DNA of 64,000 nucleotides from Sphingopyxis sp. YR583 (GTDB lineage Bacteria; Pseudomonadota; Alphaproteobacteria; Sphingomonadales; Sphingomonadaceae). A model generated the notes under the pieces. The model searched no databases and was not told where the DNA came from. It saw only the letters and a list, made by a program, of their open reading frames with translations. The position numbers were made by a program, and so were the translations under genes. Of the stretch, positions 1 to 7,852 are shown piece after piece. Numbering within the stretch: the first letter of the stretch is position 1; every line of letters starts with the position of its first letter. Location: the NCBI RefSeq assembly GCF_900108295.1, contig NZ_FNWK01000001.1, positions 2,229,001 to 2,293,000 of the forward strand, given 5' to 3'.

Positions 1-2
1 AG

Positions 3-3000
3 ATTGTCGCATCGGACGTCGATGGCGATACGCTTGGCTATACCGTCACCACCGCACCGGCGAACGGCATCGTCACGGTCAACACGGACGGCAGCTACAC
101 CTACACGCCGAACGCCAATTTCAACGGCACCGACAGCTTTGCGGTGAGTGTCAGCGACGGCAATGGCGGGACGACATTGGTGACGATCCCGGTTACCGTG
201 ACTCCGGTCAACGACGCGCCCGTCGCGTCTTCGCCGCCCGAAACGGCGGTCGAAGATACGCCGGTGAGCGGCATCATCACCTCGTCTGACTCCGATGGCG
301 ATCCGCTAACCTTCGCGGTCACAACCGCACCCGCCAATGGCAGTGTCACGGTCAATCCGGACGGCAGCTACACCTACACACCCAACGCCAATTTCAACGG
401 CAGCGACAGCTTCACTGTCACCGTCAGCGACGGCAATGGCGGGACGGCGCTGGTCACGATTCCGATCGCCGTGACGCCGGTCAACGACGCGCCAGTGGCC
501 TCGGCTCCGCCCGCGACGACGGCCGAAGACACGCCGGTCAGCGGTCAGATCGCGGCGTCGGACGCCGATGGTGATCCGCTCACCTTCACCGTCGTCACGG
601 CGCCGACCAATGGCGTGCTGATCGTGAATGCGGACGGTAGCTACACCTACACGCCCAACGCCGATTTCAACGGCAGCGACAGCTTCACGGTCAGCGTCAG
701 CGACGGTAATGGTGGCACGGTGCTGGTAGCCATGCCGGTGACGGTGGTCTCGGTCAACGACGTGCCCAGCGCCTCGGCCCCGCCCGCAGCGACGACCGAA
801 GATACGCCGGTCAGCGGCCAGATCGCGGCATTCGATGCCGACGGCGACCCGCTGACCTATGCGGTCACCACGGCGCCGGCGAATGGTAGTGTCACAGTCA
901 ATGCGAGCGGCGGCTATACCTATACGCCGAACGCCAATTTCAGCGGTAGCGACAGTTTCGTGGTCACGGTAAGCGACGGCAATGGCGGCACGACGCTGGT
1001 CACGATCCCGGTCACCGTTGCGTCCGTCAACGATGCGCCGACTGCCTCCGCACCTCCAGCCTCGACGCCCGAAGATACTCCGGTCAGCGGCCAGATCACC
1101 GCATCGGATCCCGATGGCGATCCGCTGAGCTATGCTGTCACGATTGCGCCGGCCCACGGCACGGTCGTCGTCGGCGCCGACGGCAGCTATACCTATACCC
1201 CCGACGCCAATTTCGATGGTGCCGACAGCTTCACGGTCACCGTCAGCGATGGCAATGGCGGCACGGTGCTGGTGACGATCCCGGTCACCGTCACCCCCGT
1301 CAACGATGCGCCCGTCGCCTCGGCCCTGCCGCCCACCACGGCGCAGAATACGCCGGTCAATGGTCAGATCATCGCATCGGATGCCGACGGCGATCCGCTG
1401 ACCTATACCGTCACCACCGCGCCCGCCAACGGCACGATCACGATCAACCCGAACGGCAGCTATACCTATACGCCCAAGACCGGATTTGTCGGCAGCGACA
1501 GCTTCACGGTCACGGTCAGCGACGGCAATGGCGGTACCACCACGGTAGCGGTTCCGGTCACCATCGTGCTGGTCAACAATGCACCGGCCGGAAGCGCACC
1601 GCCCGTGACGACCGCCGAAGACACGCCGGTGAACGGCAAGATCACCGCCGCCGATCCCAATGGCGATCCGCTCGGATATGCCATCACGACCGCGCCCGCG
1701 AACGGCACGGCCGTTGTCAATCCGGACGGCAGCTATACCTATACCCCCAACGCCAATTTCAGCGGCAATGACAGCTTCATCGTCACGGTCAGCGACGGCA
1801 ACGGCGGCACCCTGCAGGTGGCGGTTGCGATCACGGTATCGCCGGTAAACGATGCCCCCACGGCGTCGTCACCCCCAGCATCGACCAGCGAAGACACGCC
1901 CGTTTCGGGCCAGATTGCGGCATCCGATGTCGAGGGCGACCCGCTGAGTTACACCGTTAGCACCGCGCCCACCAACGGCAGCGTGACGATCAACGCGAAC
2001 GGGACCTATACATACACACCGAACGCCAATTTCAGCGGCAGCGACAGCTTCACCGTGACGGTCAGCGACGGCAATGGCGGCACGGTGCTGGTGACGATCC
2101 CGGTGACCATCACGCCGGTAAATGATGCGCCGACAGCATCGGCGCCGCCGGCATCGGTGTCCGAAGACACGCCGTTCAGCGGCCAGATCACCGCGTCGGA
2201 CCCCGATGGCGATCCACTGACCTATGCCGTGTCGATCCCGCCGACCCATGGGGTCCTGACGCTCAACCCCGACGGCAGCTACACCTATGCGCCCGACGCC
2301 AATTTTAACGGGAGCGACAGCTTCACCGTGACGGTCAGCGACGGAAATGGCGGCACCGTGCTGGTGACCGTCCCGATCACGGTTGCATCGGTCAACGACG
2401 TGCCGACGGCCTCTGCGCCGCCCGCGACGACCGCCGAAGATACACCGGTGAGCGGCCAGATCACCGCGTCGGATGGCGACGGCGATCCGCTCACCTATAC
2501 CGTGAGCACAGCGCCCGCCAACGGCAGCGTCACGATCAATGCGAACGGCAGCTATACCTACACGCCGAACGCCAATTTCAACGGCAGCGACAGCTTTACC
2601 GTGACAGTCAGCGACGGCAATGGCGGCACAGTGCTGGTGACTGTCCCCGTCACCGTGACCCCTGTCAACGACGCGCCGACCGCTTCGGCTCCGCCCGCGA
2701 ATGTGTTCGAAGGAACACCCTTTACCGGCCAGGTCGTCGGATCCGATGTTGATGGCGATACGCTGACTTATATCGTGGCCTTCCCGCCGACACAGGGCGT
2801 CGTGACCGTCAATCCCGATGGTAGCTATGTCTACACGCCGAAGCCCGGCTTTTTGGGAAGCGACAGCTTTTCGGTGCGGGTCAGCGACGGGCGCGGGGGA
2901 TCGGTCCTCATCGTCGTACCGGTGACCGTGGGCCCGGCGAATACCGCCCCGACCGACGGGGATGAGAGCGTGACCGTGCCGCAGGACACGCCGGTTACCG

Positions 3001-3995
3001 TGCCGGTGCTGGACAATGCCGCCGATGCCGACGGCGATCCGTTGACGGTCATCGCCGCCAGCGCCTCGGTGGGCAGCGTTACGATCAACGCCGATGGTAC
3101 GATCACATTCGTGCCCCCGCCCGGCTTCGCCGGGACGGCGGTCATCACCTACACCGTGTCCGACGGACGCGGCGGCGAAGTGGAGTCGCAGATCGTCGTG
3201 ACCGTGGTCAATGCGGGCGTCGATGTGAACGCGCTGCTCGGCAGCGGCGTGGGTAACGATCTGGAGCGGGTCGAGGTCGTCCGTCCGTCCGACGAAGCCG
3301 AATTCCGCGCGCGGCCCATCATCCTTGATGCGGTCAACGGCGTGCGGTCGCTCAACGGGACGCCCCTTCTCGACACAAGGGCTCCGGTGCTCGCCGCGGT
3401 GAACGGCATCGATGCGCTGAACGGCACCCGGTCGCTGACCGATACGGCCCACCCGATCAACAGCGTGGTGCGCTACCTCGATCGCTTCACGATCATGAAG
3501 TCCGATATCGACCGGATGTTCGAAAACCGTTTCGATGCGACCGACATCCAGCGTCCCGAAGGCTTCTCTGTCCGGACGCTGACCACAGACGATCATCAGA
3601 TGGTGCTGGAATCGATCGTCCGCAGCCATGTGATCTATCTCGAGCTGCGTGACGAGGCGGGAGGCGGCACACCGCCGATCACCGAATATCAGCTACGCAC
3701 CCGCGACGGAAAACCGCTTCCCGACTGGATCAGCTTCGACGCGCGCGGGCTGGCGATCATCGAGCGTCCTGCCGACGCCGACGAATTGCGACTGGTGGCA
3801 ATCGGCATTCGTGCCGACGGACATCGCATTGAAATACCGGTGCTCATCCAGGGCGCAACGGGGGAAATCCAGCTCGATGCCCCGGTCGCCAAGCGCGAGA
3901 TCGGCGCTGCCGCTCCGCTGGGGGATATCATGGCGAAAGCCAGCACTTCCAGTTTGTCAGAAACCGAAAAACTCTTGTCGGCCTTTGGGGGGTAG
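3..3995 (+). CDS. giant cadherin/Ig-like tandem-repeat surface protein, C-terminal part
   Basis: The frame is open from the first bases, so the 5' end lies outside the window; a start at 144 would be internal. About 1,330 residues are visible. Up to base 2936 they are tandem 91-residue cadherin-like/VCBS-type units with recurring EDTPVSG, DADGDPLTY, DGSYTYTPNANF and SDSFTVTVSDGNGG motifs. A diverged unit follows (about 2937-3215), then a non-repetitive C-terminal region of about 260 residues. No RTX nonapeptides (GGxGxDxxx) occur at the C-terminus, so a classical type I secretion signal is not evident. Family knowledge suggests a secreted or surface adhesin. The TolC/HlyD/M50 genes begin 60 bp downstream in the same direction, so this is the likely export substrate (inference). 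Function is not proven; the repeat architecture is certain. Confidence 0.9.
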   Translation: MVASDVDGDTLGYTVTTAPANGIVTVNTDGSYTYTPNANFNGTDSFAVSVSDGNGGTTLVTIPVTVTPVNDAPVASSPPETAVEDTPVSGIITSSDSDGDPLTFAVTTAPANGSVTVNPDGSYTYTPNANFNGSDSFTVTVSDGNGGTALVTIPIAVTPVNDAPVASAPPATTAEDTPVSGQIAASDADGDPLTFTVVTAPTNGVLIVNADGSYTYTPNADFNGSDSFTVSVSDGNGGTVLVAMPVTVVSVNDVPSASAPPAATTEDTPVSGQIAAFDADGDPLTYAVTTAPANGSVTVNASGGYTYTPNANFSGSDSFVVTVSDGNGGTTLVTIPVTVASVNDAPTASAPPASTPEDTPVSGQITASDPDGDPLSYAVTIAPAHGTVVVGADGSYTYTPDANFDGADSFTVTVSDGNGGTVLVTIPVTVTPVNDAPVASALPPTTAQNTPVNGQIIASDADGDPLTYTVTTAPANGTITINPNGSYTYTPKTGFVGSDSFTVTVSDGNGGTTTVAVPVTIVLVNNAPAGSAPPVTTAEDTPVNGKITAADPNGDPLGYAITTAPANGTAVVNPDGSYTYTPNANFSGNDSFIVTVSDGNGGTLQVAVAITVSPVNDAPTASSPPASTSEDTPVSGQIAASDVEGDPLSYTVSTAPTNGSVTINANGTYTYTPNANFSGSDSFTVTVSDGNGGTVLVTIPVTITPVNDAPTASAPPASVSEDTPFSGQITASDPDGDPLTYAVSIPPTHGVLTLNPDGSYTYAPDANFNGSDSFTVTVSDGNGGTVLVTVPITVASVNDVPTASAPPATTAEDTPVSGQITASDGDGDPLTYTVSTAPANGSVTINANGSYTYTPNANFNGSDSFTVTVSDGNGGTVLVTVPVTVTPVNDAPTASAPPANVFEGTPFTGQVVGSDVDGDTLTYIVAFPPTQGVVTVNPDGSYVYTPKPGFLGSDSFSVRVSDGRGGSVLIVVPVTVGPANTAPTDGDESVTVPQDTPVTVPVLDNAADADGDPLTVIAASASVGSVTINADGTITFVPPPGFAGTAVITYTVSDGRGGEVESQIVVTVVNAGVDVNALLGSGVGNDLERVEVVRPSDEAEFRARPIILDAVNGVRSLNGTPLLDTRAPVLAAVNGIDALNGTRSLTDTAHPINSVVRYLDRFTIMKSDIDRMFENRFDATDIQRPEGFSVRTLTTDDHQMVLESIVRSHVIYLELRDEAGGGTPPITEYQLRTRDGKPLPDWISFDARGLAIIERPADADELRLVAIGIRADGHRIEIPVLIQGATGEIQLDAPVAKREIGAAAPLGDIMAKASTSSLSETEKLLSAFGG
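207..2936 (+). repeat. ten tandem 273-bp coding repeats
   Basis: The V-N-D/N junction codons recur at 207, 480, 753, 1026, 1299, 1572, 1845, 2118, 2391 and 2664, exactly 273 bp apart with no indel. Most of an earlier unit occupies 1-206. Units differ by scattered substitutions but keep strict length, which is compatible with recombination-driven expansion and correction. Confidence 0.93.
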
Positions 3996-4055
3996 GATTG
4001 GCATCGGCTATTTTCGGAAGTTTCGTCTTCGTTCGTCTTTCAACGGGGTTTAACG

Positions 4056-5549
4056 ATGAAGAATGTCTTGTTCATTGCCAGCGTGTCGATGGCGGCACTG
4101 CTCACGGGGTGCACCGTCACCCCGAAACCGCTGACGGCCAGCGAGATCGCGACCACCGCAGATCGCAACATCCAGGCCGTCGACGCCAACCAGGAACCGG
4201 TTTCGGGTCCGATCGACCTGTATGAAGCGATGGCCCGCGCACTCAAATACAACCTCGATTACAAGGTCGAGATGGCGCAGGAGGCGCTGAAGGGTCGCGA
4301 GCTCGATTCCGCGCGCTTCGACATGCTGCCGCAGCTCGTCGCGAGTTCGGGCTACGCCGGCCGCAGCAATTATTCGGGCGCCAGTTCGCTGTCGCTGCTG
4401 TCGGGCCGCCAGTCGCTGGAACCGTCGACCTCGTCCGAAAAGAATGTTTTCACCGCCGACCTAGGGCTGAGCTGGGACGTGCTCGACTTTGGCCTTTCCT
4501 ATGTTCGCGCACAGCAAAAGGCAGACGAGGTTCTCATCTCGATGGAGGCGCGGCGCAAGGTCGCGAACCGGATCATCGAGGATGTCCGCACCTCTTATTG
4601 GCGCGCGGTCAGCGCCGAACGGTTGCTGACTAAGCTCGGCGAGTTGGAAACGTCGGTGACGACCACGCTGGGCAATTCGGAGCGGCTGGCCGAGCGGCGG
4701 CTGTCGGCGCCTTTGACCGCGCTGACCTATCAGCGCGAGCTGGTCGATATCCAGATCCAGATCCGCCAGCTGCAACGTGAACTGGTGATCGCAAAGGCGC
4801 AGCTGGCAGCGCTGATGAACCTGAAACCGGGAACGCCATTCACGCTGGTCCTGCCCGACCGTGCGGAAAAGCTGCCGGACATCAAGCTCAGCGGCGAGGA
4901 CATGATGATGACCGCGCTGCGCAATCGCTCCGAACTGCGCGAGGTCAGCTATCGCCAGCGCATCACGGCGAAGGAGCTGGACGCGGTGCTGCTCCGCGCG
5001 CTTCCGAATTTCAAGGCGGTGCTGGGGGTCAATTATGACTCGAACGATTTCCTTTATAACAACGACTGGTTGAACGTCGGCGCGCGCGCGAGCTGGAACG
5101 TGCTGAACCTGTTCAAGGTGCCGGCGCAAAAAAAGGCCGTGCAGGCACAGCAGGACCTGTTGCAACAGCGCGAAATGGCGCTGACGATGGCAGTGATCAC
5201 CCAAGTCAATGTGTCGCGCGCACGCTTTGGCCATCTGTCCGAAGAGCTGGGGTCCGCCGACCATCAATATCGGGTGCAGGAAAAGATCATGTACCAGATC
5301 CGATCTGGCTTCAAAGCGGGCGCGATCAGCCAGCAGACGCTGCTGCGCGAAGAAATGAATACCCTCGTGAGCGAGGTGAAATATGATATAGCCTATGCGG
5401 CGGCCCAGAACGCTTACGCCAATCTTTTCGGGTCGATGGGCATCGATGATTTCGGCCCCGACATCAGCGGCACGGAGGATGTCGCGGCACTTTCCTCATC
5501 ACTCAAACGACTCTGGCAGGACCGCGAAACCGCGCTCAAGCTCGACTGA
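4056..5549 (+). CDS. TolC-family outer-membrane efflux lipoprotein
   Basis: 497 residues. The N-terminus is a lipoprotein signal with lipobox LLTGC (Cys19). The rest is two long helical repeats rich in heptad-like Leu/Ala/Arg, as in outer membrane efflux proteins, which trimerise into an outer-membrane beta-barrel and periplasmic alpha-tunnel. It begins 60 bp after the giant repeat protein and is followed 13 bp later by a HlyD adaptor, so it probably supplies the outer-membrane exit duct for the same substrate. The start at 4056 puts the lipobox at the expected place. Family assignment is firm; the transported substrate is inferred from position. Confidence 0.9.
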   Translation: MKNVLFIASVSMAALLTGCTVTPKPLTASEIATTADRNIQAVDANQEPVSGPIDLYEAMARALKYNLDYKVEMAQEALKGRELDSARFDMLPQLVASSGYAGRSNYSGASSLSLLSGRQSLEPSTSSEKNVFTADLGLSWDVLDFGLSYVRAQQKADEVLISMEARRKVANRIIEDVRTSYWRAVSAERLLTKLGELETSVTTTLGNSERLAERRLSAPLTALTYQRELVDIQIQIRQLQRELVIAKAQLAALMNLKPGTPFTLVLPDRAEKLPDIKLSGEDMMMTALRNRSELREVSYRQRITAKELDAVLLRALPNFKAVLGVNYDSNDFLYNNDWLNVGARASWNVLNLFKVPAQKKAVQAQQDLLQQREMALTMAVITQVNVSRARFGHLSEELGSADHQYRVQEKIMYQIRSGFKAGAISQQTLLREEMNTLVSEVKYDIAYAAAQNAYANLFGSMGIDDFGPDISGTEDVAALSSSLKRLWQDRETALKLD

Positions 5550-5562
5550 AAGGAGTGACATC

Positions 5563-6498
5563 ATGACCGAAGATCGAGATTATCAGGCTCCCGCGACAAG
5601 CGGAAAGCGCCGGAACTATTATATCGCCGGTGCCGCCATATTGCTCGTCGGTGTATTCGCCGTGTCGCAAAGCGGCGCCTTCGACCGCAAGGTGCAATGG
5701 TCCGACGACGGCCGCGTCGCCAAGGCGCCAGCCGCGCAGGCGGCCGCTGCGCCGGCCGCGGTCGCCAAGGTGGCGGAGCCGGTCGGCGAGGTTCGCGGCA
5801 TCGTCAAGGCGAAGAACGAAGCGGTCATCGCCTCGCGTATTACCGCGCGGATCACGTCGATGCCCTATGGCGAGGGCAAATCCTTTGGCAAAGGCGCGCT
5901 GCTCGCCAGTTTCGACTGTTCGCAGACGAAAGCGCAGCTCAACGCAGCAAATGCCGCCGCCGCTGCATATCGCAAAACCTATGAAACCAACGCCGAACTC
6001 GACCAATATGAGGCGGTTGGCAAGAATGAGGTCGCGGTGTCGCAGGCCAATATGAACAAGGCGGTCGCCGAGGCCGCCGCGGTGTCGGCGCAGTTGACCG
6101 ATTGCGCGGTCTATGCGCCCTTTGCGGGCACGGTGGTCGAGGAAATCGCGCATGCCCGTGAAGTCGCCGCCAGCGGCCAGCCGCTGCTCAAGATCCAGAG
6201 CGGCGGCAATCTGGAAATCGAACTGATAGTCCCCAGCCGCTGGCTGACTTGGTTGAAGCCGGGCGCCGCGTTCCGGTTCAAGATCGACGAAACGGGTCAG
6301 GAAGCCGCCGGCGTCGTGACGCGCTTCGGTGCGTCGGTCGATGCGGTCAGCAAGACGATAAGGGTCACCGCCGATATCACCGAACAATCAGGCCTGGTGC
6401 TGCCGGGCATGAGCGGGTCGGCGTTGTTCCCTCAGGCGGAAAACGCGGCGGCCACTGCTCCACTAAAAGCCCCGGTGGCCGATGCAAAATCATCCTGA
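5563..6498 (+). CDS. HlyD/RND-type periplasmic adaptor protein
   Basis: 311 residues, with ATG 5563 placed 7 bases after a clear AAAGGAG ribosome site. A single N-terminal membrane anchor (about residues 17-36) is followed by an Ala-rich linker, a biotinyl-lipoyl-like half motif, a short helical hairpin, the second lipoyl half (VYAPFAGTVVEE) and a beta-barrel domain. This is the layout of membrane fusion proteins that bridge an inner-membrane pump to TolC. The hairpin is short, as in RND-like rather than classical T1SS adaptors. It overlaps the next gene by 17 bp, which implies translational coupling. No pump of the RND or ABC class is nearby, so its inner-membrane partner is probably the GAF-HlyD or M50-HlyD protein downstream (inference). 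Confidence 0.88.
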   Translation: MTEDRDYQAPATSGKRRNYYIAGAAILLVGVFAVSQSGAFDRKVQWSDDGRVAKAPAAQAAAAPAAVAKVAEPVGEVRGIVKAKNEAVIASRITARITSMPYGEGKSFGKGALLASFDCSQTKAQLNAANAAAAAYRKTYETNAELDQYEAVGKNEVAVSQANMNKAVAEAAAVSAQLTDCAVYAPFAGTVVEEIAHAREVAASGQPLLKIQSGGNLEIELIVPSRWLTWLKPGAAFRFKIDETGQEAAGVVTRFGASVDAVSKTIRVTADITEQSGLVLPGMSGSALFPQAENAAATAPLKAPVADAKSS

Positions 6499-7852
6499 AT
6501 TTCAGGCTCCGCCGCAAATTCATCGGGCGATCCCGCCCGATCAGGGCAGCCTTGCGGCGTTGTTGCAGTTTGAGGGCGAACTGCGCCGTTGGCCGACGGT
6601 GCCCGAACTCGTGTATCACATCGCCAATGAAACGCGGCGGATCATCGCTTATGACCAGATGTTCGTCCTGCGCCACGCCCGGATCGGCGAGGGATTTCAG
6701 GTTATCGCGGCGTCGAGCCTGGCGACGATCGATCGCAACGCGCCGCTGATCCAGGCGGTCGAGAAGACGATCGCAGCGCTGGCGGCCGACGCAACGATCG
6801 ACCAGCCGCGTGCCTTCGCTTCCAATATATTGCATCAGGATGCGGCGCTCGCCGACTATCCCTTTGGTGCATGGTATTGGCAGCCCCTGCATGATGCCAA
6901 TGGCGCGGCCTTTGCTGGGCTCATCGTCGCGCGTGCGACGCCGATGCGCGAAGGGGAGGCAATCCGGCTCGATCGGCTCGGCGAAACCGCGGGTCATGCC
7001 TGGCGCGCGCTGGCAGGCGGAGTTCCCGTGCGCCGCGTCCGCAAATTCGGCCCACGCGAACGCAAGGGGCTCGTCGTGTTGCTGACCGGGATCGCTCTGT
7101 TTCCGGTGCAGATGACGGCGCTGGCGCCGGTCGAGGTCGTGTCGGCACGTCCTTTCGTTGTCGCCGCGCCGTTTTCGGGGGTGATCAAGAGCATCGACGT
7201 TGCGCCCAATGCGGCGGTCAAGGCCGGGCAGCCCGTGCTGACGCTCGACGACACCAAGGTGCGCAACGAGCTGGAGCAGGCGGCCGAAAAGCTGCAGGTC
7301 GCGCGCGCACGGGTTGAGCGGTCGACCAGCGCCGCCTTCGAACCCGACGACGAAACCCGCGACATAACCATCATGCGCGCCGAATATGACGTGGCAGAGG
7401 CCGATTACGCCTATGCACGCGACATGCTGTCGCGCTCGCATATCGTCGCGCCGCGCGCGGGCGTTGCGCTATATAGCGACCGCCGCGATTGGGAGGGGCG
7501 CGCCGTCAACGTCGGCGACCCGATCCTCCAGATTGTGAACCCTGAGGATATCGAACTGCGCATCGATTTGCCGACCAAAGAACAGATGGAACTCGCGCCC
7601 GGCAACCAAGTCAAGGCATGGCTCGATGCCCAGCCCTTGTGGTCGATCGACGCGCGACTGGAGAATGTCAGCTATCAGTCGCGCCAGACGGCGAGCGGCG
7701 TGCTGGCCTTTACCGTGACTGCCAAGCCGATCGGTGCCAAGCCGCGGATTGGGTCGCGTGGGACGGCCAAGGTCTATGGCCGCTGGGCGCCGCTCAGCTA
7801 TGTCCTGTTAAGGCGGCCGATCTCCAGTCTGCGTCAATATCTGGGCCTATGA
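6482..7852 (+). CDS. GAF domain-HlyD adaptor fusion, membrane anchored
   Basis: 456 residues. Residues about 20-175 resemble a GAF-type sensor domain (PELVYHIANETRRII near the start, GAWYWQPLHD and GLIVARA later). A single transmembrane helix lies at about 196-213, followed by a periplasmic HlyD-like region with lipoyl halves (VVAAPFSGVIKSIDV and SHIVAPRAGVALYS), a coiled-coil hairpin and a beta-barrel. The topology would place GAF in the cytoplasm and the adaptor in the periplasm. It overlaps the upstream HlyD gene by 17 bp and the M50 gene by 4 bp (ATGA). A ligand-sensing domain fused to an export adaptor is unusual and suggests that assembly or transport responds to a small molecule or redox signal. 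The ligand is unknown. Confidence 0.85.
   Translation: MQNHPEFQAPPQIHRAIPPDQGSLAALLQFEGELRRWPTVPELVYHIANETRRIIAYDQMFVLRHARIGEGFQVIAASSLATIDRNAPLIQAVEKTIAALAADATIDQPRAFASNILHQDAALADYPFGAWYWQPLHDANGAAFAGLIVARATPMREGEAIRLDRLGETAGHAWRALAGGVPVRRVRKFGPRERKGLVVLLTGIALFPVQMTALAPVEVVSARPFVVAAPFSGVIKSIDVAPNAAVKAGQPVLTLDDTKVRNELEQAAEKLQVARARVERSTSAAFEPDDETRDITIMRAEYDVAEADYAYARDMLSRSHIVAPRAGVALYSDRRDWEGRAVNVGDPILQIVNPEDIELRIDLPTKEQMELAPGNQVKAWLDAQPLWSIDARLENVSYQSRQTASGVLAFTVTAKPIGAKPRIGSRGTAKVYGRWAPLSYVLLRRPISSLRQYLGL

Noticed and set aside
207..2936. Possible CRISPR or minisatellite array
   Set aside because: Units are 273 bp, in frame and encode cadherin-like domains, with no spacers and no cas genes.
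1869..3629. Long antisense open frame of 586 codons opposite the repeat protein
   Set aside because: It is the shadow of the GC-rich repeat codons; it is rich in Arg/His/Gly with no domain and no ribosome site.
3216..3995. RTX-type secretion signal at the adhesin C-terminus
   Set aside because: No GGxGxDxxx nonapeptides and no typical T1SS tail could be seen.
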